DNA from: Cladobotryum mycophilum
Taxonomy: Eukaryota; Ascomycota; Sordariomycetes; Hypocreales; Hypocreaceae
DNA length: 64,000 nt
Direction: 5' to 3'
Assembly (NCBI GenBank): GCA_036429605.1
Contig: CM071589.1
Location: 5,704,001-5,768,000, forward strand
Each line of letters starts with the position of its first letter. The stretch's first letter is position 1. A program made the translations under genes and the position numbers. Of the stretch, positions 24,118-37,791 are shown in pieces. The notes below the pieces were generated by a model that saw only the letters and a program-made list of their open reading frames with translations, was not told where the DNA came from and did no database searches.

Positions 24118-26803
24118 GGTGACTAAGGTTTTGAGGTAAGGTAAGGTAGGTAATAACAATGATTGCTTGAAGTGTAGAGTAGGACGGCAAGTGACCGTCT
24201 TGTTCTATTCCCACAAGTGGTGGTTGGCCAAGTGCAAGTATAAGTATAAGGCAAAGGTCAACAAGTATGTGTCAAGACTAAAGGATGTCGTAGACTTGTA
24301 GAGAAAAGATGGAAGGTAAATAAGAAGAGTTGATTGGGGAAGTGAGGCTAGTTATGCCGAGTGTTGTGGAATTGTCGAAAGGGAAAGGGTAATGGGAGGG
24401 TTATGTATAAGACACCGAGACAGATGGATGGAGACATTGGAGAGTGGTGTTATTCGGTGCTGCTCAAGGCCGGCTGATAGGGAATGGCTCACACAACCCA
24501 GCCTAGTCTGTACCTAACAGTAGCGGCAGTGGTAGTGTTAGCCGGGGCACTTGTGCCATGGATCGCGAACAAGGGGTCGATGGGCGGTGGGTTTATCTGG
24601 ATATGAGCCCCCAGTGCTGGAGTCAGAGTAGCGGCCATGGAGTGAAGAGGAGATCAGCGGGCCTGGTGCGCATGAAGAGGGTCTGTCTTTGGGGGGTCGG
24701 GGTTCCCTGCAGAGAGGGGGTGTGCAGGAAAAGACCCCCAGTTGGGCCCCTCCGTTAGCCCATTTCTCCAACAAAGTCGACCCAAAGACGTCTGACAGGG
24801 CAGCATTTCAAGTGACAGGGGTCCCAGTGAGAGCCGCCGACGAGGGTTGCTGGAGGTGGCGGAGGTGGGTAGGATAGCATGTGGTGCATGATGGGGAAAC
24901 AGGGGTCGAGTAGGGCCGTTCTTTGGGGGATTTGACCTTGCATGGGGGGGCGTCGTCAATCCAGAGAGGGGTGTAAGTTGGAAGAAATTGGAGATGCAGT
25001 GGACTGTGGGCAAGTTCTTCCTGTGGCGTGTGCTATTCCCAACCAGGCCAACCTCCAGATTCTTCTTCTCAGTTTCCCTGCTTTGCCGCAGACGCCAAAA
25101 TGCTGCAAAGGATATGTACCGACCGAGAACGATGGTGTGTAGACGGGTATGGCGCGTTGAGGCGGCTGCTTGTGAGAGTGCTTCGGAGCCGACTTTTTCC
25201 ACACACACACACAAGACTCTCTCCTCTCCTCTCCATCCTATCCAAGCAGGTACTGGCTGTGACTGGCAAACACAACATAACACACCAACGTTGGAAAAAG
25301 AAAGACAAGTAGGTACTACGAGTACGACGGTTAGTAATGACTCTCGAAATCTACCGACCGTCTTCTTGCATGCGTCAGGCCAGAGTCAGCGAAACATTTC
25401 TTTTCTCTTGTATGTATGTATCTGTGGCTCGTGTCGAAGAAGCCTTTGACGCGATCCCGCCTGTCTCGGTGACGCCGTTGCCGTCAGGTACGAGCAGGCC
25501 CTTTCTGTTATCTTGCACCTCACCTCATTTCAAGATGCCGTCCCGCCTCCACTTCGGCCATTAAAAAAACCACCAGAGGTTCAACAATTTCATAGCACGC
25601 AATGAAAACAAGCAATCCTCACCGTTTGTTCAGCTTGGACGGAGAGGCAAACAGAGTAGTCATTCCATCCCCATCCCCATCCCATCCCCATCCACTTCTT
25701 CCCCTTCATCTTCTCCTCTCCGTGGGTTGCAGTTCAACGCCGATGGGAGAGAATCGTTGCAACACTTGGTGAGCCACTTGGCTGGCACGTAAACTGTAAA
25801 GGTGCTGGCCTCGGAGCAAGGAGGCGCTAAGAGGCCCTGGCAGCGCTACCATTCGGTGTTTAGCGTCGTGGTAGCCCCAAATTGTCCAGGTCCTTTTGCA
25901 AAACCCACCAGAAAAAGCCCACTTCGGCGGTGCGGGCTGCCTACTCGTGCATACATTGAGGTGCACATACATACTTGGTGCAAAGTGCTCGTGCAGCAGT
26001 ATGCGCACATCCATTTGCTATAGCAATCAGGACGCAATAGGGTTGGTGAACGGCGATGCATTCTCTGGCCCTGATTGTGGCCCCGTCGTCCTCTTTGACT
26101 CCATCGGACTCGGCCGCACGATAACTGTGAAGCAAGCCTCAGCCTGAGGGAGGAAGAATTGTTGGTCATTGCTTAGGCCGGCAGCGCTGGTTCCTAACTT
26201 GATAGCTGAGCGTTGACGCTTTTGATCTGATTGATTGCCCGTTACGTCAAAACCGAGAATGCCATGCTGTAGCCGAACTCAAAGAAGTGCAAAGATGGGG
26301 TTTTCGAGACAGATTGCCATCCCATGCCAAGGACGAGTAAAACCTGCTCATACTACTTATGAGCAGGTCGAGTCAACGGCCGATGCAACCACCTAAAGAT
26401 CGCAGTGTCTGGCCCCATCCCAGGCTGATGGAGGGAGCGTGCAACCATGCCGGCACCGGGGATAGGAAGGGCACACCACTACTCATGCGCAGTGCAGTGA
26501 GCATACGCAGGGACACTCGCACTCCTCCTCCTTCTCCTCCTGAAGTCCTACTACTTGGCGTATCAGATATCCAAGAACGGACCGAGCAGTGCTGAGTGTG
26601 TGTGTTATCTTGTGGTCGGTCTTGTCTTGTGGGGAGCGGACGCCGGGCCGTGCTTCATCCAACATGATGGATGGATTTGCGGCGGATGAGTAGCGAGTGC
26701 CGATAGACTTTGCACCGGTATAGGAAATGATGGTTTCTGGTGGTGGTGGATCCTTGTTCAAGCGTCTTCAACAATGAAAATTTCTCCTTGGAGAGATATC
26801 GCC

Positions 26804-26824
26804 AAAAAAAAAAAAAAAAAAAAA
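26804..26824 (+). repeat. A21 homopolymer
   Basis: Twenty-one consecutive A. It could be the tail of a retroposed element, but no body with flanking target-site duplication was seen. Confidence 0.9.
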
Positions 26825-27143
26825 GTAAGCAGGTTCAACATCGTGGGCGACACTCATCATGACCAACCCGGGCTTCCAGGAAGAGGATCCCGTGCTGGAA
26901 TGAAGGAACAATGTTTCTGAATAGGTATCCAACAAGATGGAAGATGGACTACCTAGTAGGGCATGGTATTCTTCTAGAACATGACCCTGGTTTAGATGTT
27001 GGTAAGAGAGTAAGTCGTAAAACAACGAAATTGGAGGAGATCGTGAAACCCGGAATTTGCCATTGCTCGTGCTAAGATGGCGATGACTTACTCGCACGAA
27101 GTTGCCTTTTTACGCATTGTCATCTCATCTCGAAGAAAAAGTT

Positions 27144-27145
27144 GG

Positions 27146-27189
<44 letters not shown>

Positions 27190-27190
27190 G
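27144..27190 (+). repeat. (GTT)n microsatellite
   Basis: About fifteen GTT/TTG trinucleotides in tandem, giving Leu, Val or Cys homopolymer frames that are not genes. Confidence 0.9.
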
Positions 27191-27686
27191 CTGTTGCACA
27201 TTGAGAGTATTGAGAACCTCTGGAACCTGCTGTGCCGCCACCGCCTGCTGCCAAGACTTCCATGCATCCTTCCGCTACGACAATAACCAATCCACCTATT
27301 ACATCATCACTGCCTGGTATAGCCCAAACTGGGAACTGGGGCAGTCGCGAACGGATCAACAGGAGAACAGCAACCTGCAGTTCGTAGATCCGCAAATCCA
27401 TCTCACGTTTGTTTGGTTGGACCAGAGATTGGTCTCCCTCTACCCTCTACCCTCTTCTTGGGGAGTCAGTCGAAACCAGTTGGTTCATACATCTTTGCCA
27501 AAGTTGGGACTAATTAGTTTGCCACACTCAATGGGCAAAATCTAGACACAATTCTCAACAGACAACCTTGACCAAAGAAGAAATCTCCGCTTTTCAGTGG
27601 CAGCGCCCTAACAGCTTGGTGCCTGCAGAAGCGCCATTGTTGGCAGCAAACACAAGACGGCACCTCCTTCTCAGGCACACTGACGC

Positions 27687-27688
<2 letters not shown>

Positions 27689-27725
<37 letters not shown>

Positions 27726-27739
27726 TTCTGTCTGTCTGC
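27689..27739 (+). repeat. (TGTC)n microsatellite
   Basis: About twelve TGTC tetranucleotides with one TTTC interruption near 27723-27726. Confidence 0.9.
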
Positions 27740-30700
27740 AGCGGCGTCATCTGATCTAGCTCAGACTTTGTCGGTCCACCCATCCATGCCATGGACGCCA
27801 TGCCATGCCCCCTTACAGAGGCCGACAGCCAGTGAAGACGCGCTGTAGCCGCAGCCACGCAGCCTGCGAACTGCGCTGAGTGTGCCACCTCCAAGAAAAA
27901 AAGAAAAAAAGCCACTGGACACCACCACACCCACGTCGCCCACCATTGCCTGCTGTAACACCTTGGAGTATGCATACTCCGTGAAGCACAGGACGGCTTC
28001 TGCACCAAGAACGGAGATGGCCTCCAGGGAAGAGGGACATGCGATGTCATGCCATCCCATGCAGCGGATGCTGGCTTCGTCTGTCGACTCCCAAGGGACA
28101 TGCCCGTCCACACTTGTATTGTATTTGCATTTTCACCTTGGGCACACCCCTCCTTGTGCTACTGCGGTCATTGCACGCCTGTCCTTGACAAATGATTCTA
28201 TCCCCTGCTGCAGCAAACAGACCAGGCATTTCGTCTTCTCATTACTGCTCACAGCATGTCGCCGTTGCACACCAAGATTCAGGGTCCGCAAGTCATCCTC
28301 CCTTATCGGCTGCATTCTTTGCAGGGCCAGAAAATAGCTCTCTCCTCTCCCCCAGAGAACTAGGGGCCTCAAAGGGCCCAAGCCCAAGGCCAGCGTGATC
28401 GCTCTCTCTCTCTCTCTCTACTGACTCCTGCAGAGCGCCGTTTTGGTAAAATTGGCGAAAGCGTGTGTCAAGGCGCGACAAGGAGCAGGGGTGACGACTC
28501 AGCAGATTATGTATGTCTCACCTCCAATAGTCTTCACCTTTCTAGAAGCATGCTGCCTGATGCTGTCCAGGTATTGGTCCTTTTGGAACTGATCTTCGCC
28601 ATCACTCGCCTGCTAGCTGTCACAGGTTATGCAGAAGCCACGCGAGCCGTGAGATTGCTGGAGAACGCCGAACAGGGAACAGGCAACTTCATTTAGTTTT
28701 ATTAGAGTTGGTTTAGATGCTAACAATCTTTCTTGAACTTACTCGTAGTAAGCAAGGTGCGCGCAGCATGGAAGAAGAATTAGAACAAAAGGAAGAATGC
28801 ACCAAGTCAGCTACCATCCTTTGAACCTATTGTGCAGTTAGTCATTCTATAATAAGAATCCTTCGGTTTAGGCAAAGCGTATCGTGGACGTACCGCAAAG
28901 GCGCCAGCCTTTCGGGCAAATCTTGTCTCCCCTGACGGGAAGAAGGAAGAGGGAAAAATAATACAAGTAGCAGAAAATGAATGGCCTGTAAATCTCCAAA
29001 CGCCATAGCGGGGGCGAGGGATTAAAGTGGCCCAGTCGAATGTTTCTGAGGGCTCTTCCACCACCCTCATCCTACCGGCCAGTCCCGATGACCACGGATG
29101 ACCCTTTAGCACACAACCCTCAGAATTAAGGTCGAGGTGATCTGCCGTCCACTTAGATTCACCAAGTCGCCCTCCCATTTATTCGCCTCCGTCTTGCCCC
29201 CAGCTTAGTCAATTTTATGCTTTTCTCGGTGTCTCCTCAGCTTTCTCCTTTGTCAGTTCTCATCAGCTGCTCAGTGACAGTGAAAGTCACGAGGATGACA
29301 ACGTGACAGGATTGGGCCACAGGTGGGCGGCTACCGAGCGTCGATCACCGAGAGGTCCACCGAAGACATCCTATCCATGTTGAGCGAGGCCAGAAATTCG
29401 AACCCCCCCTGGCCCTCCTCCCCCACCTTGTCCATGAAGTACGTATCTCCGGACACTGAACACCAGTTTGTCTCTCCGTATGTCTCTTCAAATGTCTCGC
29501 TTGTCAAGATCGCTATCTAAGCGATCAAGTGTCCGTTGAGTGATTATCGCATCGGCGTCATGAAATCAGACGACGGAGCACGTTCAAAAGTCCATTTGGC
29601 CTCGAACCGAGGCAGCTTCGTCAAACGACCCGGATTCCAGTCAGTCAAATCATTGGATCTGCAGGCCCGCTTTTTAAGAGAGCCTCAGACCGTTTTGCGA
29701 TTTTCCACCTATACCTACCCAGCGGTTAAAAGATAAGACAAAAAAAGCCCAAAAAAGAGGACTTCATTGTTCAATCCAAACCACCAAAAATTGTAGCTGA
29801 ATTTTGACCAATCCCCTTTCTTCGATCACGAGCTTCCGAAAACGATGATCCAGATGTTTAAAAAGAGATCTTGTAACGTCCAAAAACTACTTTGGACTTC
29901 CTACTACGTCGGAAACTCTTGCCGGGGTCGCTTCCTTTACAGAGGATGCATGACTTCGCATAAAGACGTCGCATTAGGTGTTTATTGTCGTCCTCTCTCA
30001 TACCGAGCCGTTTTCGCGACAGGGGCAGGAGTTGGTACTGGACTCAATCTCCTGCATCAGGCAAGGTAGGCAATGCGACACCAAGGGCAATGCATCATGA
30101 TATCCCATGTGCTCCGTGCTCTCGCTGCAAATAGCCCATGCTCCACTCGATTGGAGTCCTATCATTAAAAACGTGGTGCTATCGTGGTTCAATCACCAAG
30201 GGCTTCAAAAAACTATGTATACAAGAGCTTGGACTCCCGCCAAGTACCAGCCAAGCCCCTTGTTGCCGTTACATTTTCGATCTCTGTCTATGATTGCGTT
30301 ATCGTCAACTTGAAGCACATCAGCTCAATTGAATCCATAGATAAAAGGGAAAAATTTTCCTTCTCCTCTTTTGGTCTGTGTGCACAAAACAAATTTGAAC
30401 CATTTGTCGTAGACAACGGAAGCGGTCGTAGATATCACATGCTCGCTCGCTCAACTGGGGGGTTTGCCAGCTTTGCGTTCCCACACTAATAGCAAACAAA
30501 GATGCGGAGAAGGTCCTCCGTGCCGTACTTGGACGAATCTCTGTCCGCCGAGAGCTCTGAAGGCTTCGGAGCTCTAGACTTTGAAAGGCAGTGAGTGGTG
30601 GCTAGAATATGTGAGGAACGCTGTGTGGAAGCCCGGTGCAGGAAGCCACCCCGACGTCCCAAGTCTAAGCCTCGGAGTCTTCAAAAAGTCCCTCCAGACC

Positions 30701-33700
30701 CGGCCAGGGCAATCAGGGCTAACGTTCGTGGCGTTCGCGTAGTGGTGTCCTCGATGCCCCTTCAAATGGGCCTTGAGCGAATGGCGCTTGGTGCCGAGAT
30801 CGTCCCGCATCAGCTTTCACAACCTCGGACGATCTACTGCCCTCGTCTCTCCTCTTGGACAAGTCGGACGTGGCGTATCCGTACACTATCGTTCATTCAC
30901 ACGCACACTCTGCTCAACCTTATCGAACTGAAATTTGGAGGCGTGAGTGACAGGGGACGGCGACTAAGAGGAGAGGAGATATCGGGTGCCTCGAGGTACG
31001 TACCGATCAAGAAAAAAGAGGAGAGAGAGAAAAAGAAAAGAAAAAGGGCTCTTTACTCGATTCGGCACCGAGGTTGCTCCTCCCTCAGGTACATGACATC
31101 GTGGTTGCCAGTTTTAGCATAACGGACAGAGCGTTATGTAATCAAGGAACACCAAAGGAGGATATCGGAGAAGTTAGGGTTCATTTCGGGACAGAATCCA
31201 ACAACGATGGCGTCAAGCAGATGACTACCGGTGCCTGTTCCACATGTAAATTTTTTTTTACGGTTGTTGTTGTTTGGCAGCCAACAAGCCCCTCAACCTG
31301 ATGCCGGGCTCCGCAAGACAATGTATGCGTGAGTTTCTCGGCAGTAGTTTGGTGGGTTAGATACCGGATAGGTGTGTCATGAGCCCCCTCCCAAGACCTC
31401 ACCTCCAAGTAGATACCAGAAGCATCTAGAGAGGGCTGTTTCCCATCATCTCGGGCATGGAACGACTGGCTCCCGAGTAGGCCCTACAAGACACGACCGT
31501 AACACCGATAACCCGGCTAGGTCATGTATCCGATGTGCCGCTCCTTCGAGGACCATGAAGCCTCCTGGGGTTACATTCTACAATCTGGGGAGTGCATACA
31601 ATACACATATCTTACATCGATTATTTGGGAGAACTGTTCACTAACCACATCGCTCCTCGCGCGTGGTTTGATCCAGCGAACGCCACCATACTCGCTGACT
31701 CGACCTACCAACAAGTATGTATGTACTTGCAATTATCACAAGTAGTTCTTTTACAGGATCTGTCACGATGGAATTTGTCAACTTCAGGGTTCTGAACCTT
31801 CCCTAAGGAGCAGTTGCGCTCAACCAACCTACAAACACTTGTTCAAAGCCCCCAAGTCCCAACGCGAGAAATGAAGCTCGGGTTCGCCTTGATATCAGTT
31901 CGCAAGGAGCAAGCAACGCAGGTTAGAGCCATTGAACAACGAACCCAAGATTCAGAACTATCGTTGCGGCCTGATTGGTCCAACGGGGGTGAGCCAACAA
32001 AAGTACAACGTTGCAGCCAAACCTTGCCTACCACATCGCGGCTCCCATGACACGAACGCTCTTACTGGTCGCCACACTAAACAGTGCCATGCTTCTTAGC
32101 TCCAAAGATGCAGACAGTATGGCTTCCGCCTTGTGCAAAAGCCAGTGATCTCACGTCAAAATGTCTCAGTTAACCACGCGACAAGCCGCCCGAAGAACCA
32201 ACTCAAGACACATGAGTGCATCCCTCAGTCATCATCAGGTCCTCCCTTGCGCAAGATGAAACAGACTCGCGTGAGCGCACTTGCGTATACATGCTCCGTC
32301 CGCATTCTGTGCGTGGGAAGTAATTTGGATGGATTCCAGAGGAGGACGCACTTCCTGGTCCTAGCAACAGCACTAGAAGGAGAAGAAAAAAATTGCCCTG
32401 GTTTTCTGGGGTTTCCTGCAATGGCTTGATTGGTGGCATGCTTGGCAGAACCCTTGGACCTGACTCGCATCTTGGCGAACCAGCGTGGGCGTGTGCGGAA
32501 TCAGAGCAAACCAAGGGAGGGCACAAAGTCAGTCCGATGATGAGCCGCCATACTCTGTACAGTACAGCACAGCGGGGGAACCAGCGCCATGGTGGCCTTT
32601 TGCAAGGTGACTTGGCAAGACGCATATTCCCCAGACTCACAGACCAGACATTCTCAGTCGGCTGACACGCTTCCCCGCAAAGATGGGGTCGCCCATCGAC
32701 GATGGGCCTCTCACACACATCCGAACCAGCTCTCTCGGTGACAAGCAGCATCTAATGCTGGTTTTTTAAGACGTAATAGCAAGAAGTGGCTCATGACGTT
32801 ATCCAGTAGCGTCTGGGGATTTGAAGGCAAACAGTCGGAGTTGATTACCGCTCTCATGCGGATGCTGAATCTCCTTGACACCCCAATCATCGGATGCGAA
32901 GGGAAAGGAGAGAGAGAAAAGAAGGACTCTGGGGTTCAGGTCTGACACACCTTGCTACAGAGTAAACGTTGTCTTGAAGAAGCTTATTCGCGGAATGACG
33001 AGCATGTCACCCGTCAGATTGCCGTGAGGGTTGTCACCTCTTTGTACCCATTGCCGACGGACAAAGTGAAGTCTGAGTCTCAGTGTCTCAGTGACGAGCT
33101 GCACACTCCTCCAAATTCTTCCGTTGAAATCAGCCGTCATGTCTACTATGTCGACACATTCAACACGTGGAAACCCCACGGGGTTGAATTAAACGTTCCA
33201 CAGATGTACAATATACAGCTCTGGTGTGTCTTTTGCCGTGAGAACCGCTAAGCGGCCGCTTCATTGCAACCCTAAGTGTTATGCCACAAAAGTTCCAAGT
33301 GACTGGACAAAAAGCAAGATTTCATCCATCAGCACACACTACGCCCACCAAATCAAAAGCTTTATTTGACGACAAGATTGGCACGAATGCTGCATCCATC
33401 AGACCCAAGGCGAACAGGATACGCTGAAATTTTTACAAAAAAAGTATTCGTTCCGAAATGACCACTCAAGTTTGCTTGCATCGTGGGCTCATGTGCGTCT
33501 CAACTCATCCGTGAGGAGCTGGGGGTATAGGTTAAGATAGCACGTCAGACCATGCATGATGGCCTGCAAGCGAACGACCCCCTCGCAGTTTGTGATCCTG
33601 GTTTCCTTGCAACCTGGTATTACGCCACCGACGCTGATCGCTCCAGACGTTGAGGGTCGCTCGAGAACGCTTCTAGTAGAGAAAGGGAAAAAAACGGGTT

Positions 33701-35492
33701 CAACGGAACGACTTTAACCACCCCTTTAATCTATGTACGTACGTCTTGGCCCTGGAACATCATGCATATTATTTACCATACTGATAGCTACACCGGAAAC
33801 AGCTAAGCTACAGGACCAGCCCGCTTCCTATGCAGGACCAGTCTGCTGACATTCGCTGGTTTTCACACAAGCTTTATCGAACCTTTATTTCTTCCGGGAA
33901 ATTCTCAGTCCAATGGCTGTAGCCGCCACTTAATTTCCTTAGCACACCACTTTATGGAAGTTTGGGCCGAGAGTAGCCATCCTCCACCACATTATCGTAT
34001 GCTGGACTCGCAATCACTGCGGACGTACTCGTACATACCACGCAGCTTTGAAGGTTACAAGGTCTATCAAGCATCAATCATCAAAACATTCAGCCATTTG
34101 ATTGACCCCGGACTCCACTCGCTGCTGGCAGGCTCTCGTATCGTGTGAACAATGTGGATCTTTCGCTAAGCCCCGTCCGAGGCACACGCAGCATCTGACA
34201 TATTGCAACGTCTTGGTGCCCATGTCCGGATTATGGGTAGAGCCATAAGCCCCTCCAAACCCCTGGTGAACAAGGGTATGGGCTAGCTGGCTCGAAAAGA
34301 AGAGTCAAAGGCCATGCACTGAGCGAGCGAGACGCCCGGGAAATCAACTGGTCGGATAAAAGAGAATTTGGTTCGGCCTGCCGACTTTGCCTTACATCCT
34401 TCTCAGCATCGACATGTCACCTCCGAAGGCATTGTTCCTGAAACTAAGCGCTTTGATTTAAAGTGTGTCCCTATACGCACCGAAGATGGCGGTCCCAGCC
34501 GAGGATGCCCTTCGAATCACAAGTGTTGAATTGGCTGATAAAGGTGATTGCATCGAGAGGATGCCAGATCTCCTTCCCTTCTTGTCGTGGCCTTAATTGC
34601 TCGCCGTCCTGGTACTTGATGGGGCAACGGGAAAGCCACGCTAGATGTGCCCGCAGACAAAGATTCCCAACGGAACGTAATAGCTGAGGGCGAGCATCAT
34701 TCCAACGGTATTGGGTGTTCCAAACAACACCCGAAGATGCTTCCCGTCTCCGTTCTTGGAGAGTGTGGTTACGCTAACTACTCGCTTATACTACTACATG
34801 ACATGGACATGGAACGCTACATCCAAGTGTTTGTTCAAGGTTCCATTGCATCCTTGAAAGACACGCCCCAAGCAGGAATTGGAACCCTCCCCTTGCAAGA
34901 TGGTAACAAACCTAGTATGCCACTTGCGGATGAATCCTCATCCATATTGGGTAACACACGCGCCTGAAGGGCTTTCTGTGATCTGTGCCTTTGTTTGGGA
35001 GGGCCTTTGACGCAATGCTGACCTGGATCCCCTGGAAGATTTTTTTGGTCTACCCACGCTCACCATTCTTCGCTTTATCTTTCGACTAGGGACGCGCATC
35101 AAAGACAGGGTCTTGTATGTAAGTAACACCCGTGGTCTCCGAGGATGATGATGGTGATTATGCCCAGGGTCGAGAATCGGTCATGACGGGAACCCCGCCA
35201 ACCGTGGCTCGGATTTGAGCAGGATATTGTCCATATCGCACTCAGCCTCGGGATGCCCTACGATCTTACTCTGGGATTGTTCATGATTTAGAGGGCTACG
35301 GAAGTTTGTCAGCGCGGATTCCTGCCGTTTGGCTCGGAGTGCTCCCGAGGCCTAGTCTCGGTATTCCAGAAGATCCAGTCAAGCCCCAAAAGGGGAATTT
35401 CCAGGAACTATTGTCAATCTTACCGTATTCTCTTTAGGTCTTTTGCCGATCACAATTCGTATCTCCGTGCTCTGCTCGCTCAAAGCCCTATA

Positions 35493-35526
35493 AGTGAGCA
35501 AGTGAGTGAGTGAGTGAGTGAGTGAG
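35493..35526 (+). repeat. (GAGT)n microsatellite
   Basis: Tandem GAGT units. A GGGGGA G-rich run with G4 potential follows at about 35562-35582. Confidence 0.85.
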
Positions 35527-36601
35527 GGGTATCAATTATAGCCTGGGTAACAGCTTGGACCGGGGGAGGGGGAGGGGGAGAGAGGGATGGTGAACAATCG
35601 TTTTCTACCAGCTCAGCAAGCTGCACGCAGCGGTGCCCATGTGGTTTGACGCAGAGAGATTGATAGATTCGTTGCTGTTACGACTCGCCAATCCGGAACA
35701 ATCCCCTGGCCTTCTGCCTGGTCATATCCCGTGATAGACCCCCTGTGGATCGGCCCATGAGCCTGTTTGGGGAACATCAGGGTCCTTGAGTGGTCCTCCT
35801 TATCATGCATAGCAAAACGTTAGTTTCCATGTATAGATTGAACCAGAACTTTTGCCACTTCTCCGCATACGCCGTGGACGACCCCCATGTTTAGTTTTTG
35901 GTTTGTGTTGCCTGCCGGCCGGCGCCTATGAATCAAAACATCCTAGGGCTAGACAATAATTTGTGATGGGAGTGGAGGTGAAGCAGCGAATTTCGGATGA
36001 AAGGGAAGAAGAAGAAGGAATGCCATTGGTTTTTACTGGACTTGAGTCAAGGTGAAGGGACTGTTTCGTTGAATCTGATTCGTTGTATTGTTATTGGGGG
36101 CGTGCGTGATCGGCAATTGGTGGCGGAGATCAAAGGGGAGGGTGAGGGGGGGGCATAAACTCCTGGCGAATGGGGGTTTATAGAATGAGCTTTGTGTTTC
36201 TATTTGATATCAATAAGATGAAGGGACCTGGTGAGAGTGATGTAAGTGTCTCGGAGCTGAAACTATGGGGACTGAGGTGCCTTTTTTTGATAGTGAGTGG
36301 AGTGGCGTGGCGTGATGTTTTTTTTTGTTCAAGTTGCTGGAGAGCCTACGGTCGCACATCAATTCACCCTTGAAAAGATGTTTTGTCATCTACAGATTCT
36401 CACGTCCTTCTATGCTTTAGTATCTACCTCTCGCCGATCTCTTATTAAGGGAAAATCTTTTCACTTGGCATAATTCACATCATTCATTGTGAGTGAGTTG
36501 GAACAAGGTTGAAAGCATACCTACCTAATAGTACACACAACAAAAGTGGTGAGCTACCCTGTATATTCAAAATGTGCTCGCGATAACCCTCATCGGATTC
36601 G

Positions 36602-36702
36602 GGTGAGATGGCCGAGCGGTTATGGCGCCAGGTTAAGGATACCTTAACAAGTTCAAATTCCTGGTGGAGCAATCCTCGTGGGTTCGAATCCCACTCTCAT
36701 CA
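36602..36702 (+). tRNA. tRNA-Leu(AAG) with a 20-nt intron
   Basis: The acceptor stem GGTGAGA (36602-36608) pairs with TCTCATC (36695-36701), with A as discriminator. The D arm has TGGCCGAGCGGTTATGGC, matching box A. The anticodon stem is CCAGG (36628-36632) with CCTGG (36660-36664). The anticodon AAG is at 36635-36637, followed by G37. The 20-nt intron lies directly after G37 at 36639-36658 and contains CCTTAA, complementary to TTAAGG of the anticodon loop, as expected for pre-tRNA splicing. A long variable arm marks it as a class II (Leu) tRNA. The T arm GTGGG-TTCGAAT-CCCAC contains box B. Confidence 0.95.
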
Positions 36703-37791
36703 CGGAATGGCCTTGTGTCGCTTGGTGTTGTGCTGCTGTGGGACTTGGAAGAAAATCACGCAGACGATCGTATAATTTTTTCCCCTTCTTTTTTGGGTGT
36801 GTGTGTGTGTGTGCCACTGTAGGGGAGGAAAGATGTTGGGATTGAAGGATGGGATGTGATGAGATGGGAATGGGTAAGGAAGATGATGTGGGTTGAGCGG
36901 GCGTGTTCCGTTGCTCTCATCATCTGCGTGGCATCCTTCCTTTCCCTTGTTTCGTTGGGGGGTTATGTCGTTATCTTTTTGGCGTTGGAACTGTGATGGT
37001 GATGATGTTACTGCGGGCGTGTTTCTAGAATAACGTCGAGTCTGGAAATGGATAATGCACAGGATACACTATCGTGTCATAGGTCATGCCCGTTGCTTCA
37101 AGGGCAATACGATTGCTTGCGTGAGCATCAAGAGTGAGCATCAAGACTTCGTCCATATACCCATGCCGTCTCAAATCAGCTATGCGGAGCAGACGTTACT
37201 TTCATCATGATACGAGGCTTGACGTATACCCCTCGCCTGACTTTATGCTGACCGGGCTGGTAGATCTCAGCTGAGGGGTGTCGACTGAGCAGGATCTGGC
37301 GGCTGTCGATCGCGCCCGCTTCCCGCCGGGAACTGCAAGTGTTGCTCTGCCGTGGATGAGTTGAACACCCGAGCGAAGATGAATGCTAATAGATGCCTTG
37401 TAGGAACCCTCCTGACCATCATGGACATATGGAGCGAGAAATCACCTTGACTGAAACTAGGTACCATCACTATTGGTGTTCCGAAACATCGGTTATGGAA
37501 TCACATTGATAAAAGACATAAAAATATGGCATATGCTTCTTAAATTGGGACACGGAACTATGGCCATTCAATTACACTCCTGCATCTCTTCACAGGATCC
37601 TCGCCGGGTATGACAAGAACTATCCAAAACCTTATCAACAGAATATACAGCATTGCTCCCATCAACGGAACATTGCGATCCCCCACTATCAATATTGACA
37701 CATCCAAACTCCCTTTACTAATCATGTTTGTCTCGGTACGCCACCTATTCACACCGGGCGTGCACATTGTGGTCCAGCCTCATATCGTCAT
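36703..37791. other. Intergenic
   Basis: Downstream of the tRNA are a T-rich stretch (36777-36795, a plausible Pol III stop region) and a short GT run (36799-36812). The rest has no recognised gene; the last part is the yapsin 3' UTR. Confidence 0.5.

Larger units (their letters stand above)
24118..36601. other. Gene desert, about 12.5 kb
   Basis: No ORF of recognisable family, no spliced gene model and no transposon protein could be found on either strand. The first part (24.1-25.6 kb) is upstream of the Zn2Cys6 gene. Simple repeats are listed separately. The longest ATG-initiated frames (for example 29178-28807 and 32751-32203, minus strand) have no domain character. Terminal repeats of a transposon were not recognised, but diverged relics could be missed by eye. 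Confidence 0.5.

Noticed and set aside
27077..27545. Frames with Leu or Cys homopolymers
   Set aside because: Shadow of the (GTT)n repeat; no domain and no supporting splice structure.
28807..29178. 123-codon ATG frame on the minus strand in the gene desert
   Set aside because: No recognisable family, no typical fungal promoter context, and length is within chance for an unselected frame.
32203..32751. 182-codon ATG frame on the minus strand
   Set aside because: Composition rich in Cys, Arg and Pro without domain pattern; overlaps other open frames on the opposite strand.
35493..35526. CRISPR-like or attachment-site array
   Set aside because: A plain tetranucleotide microsatellite without spacers.
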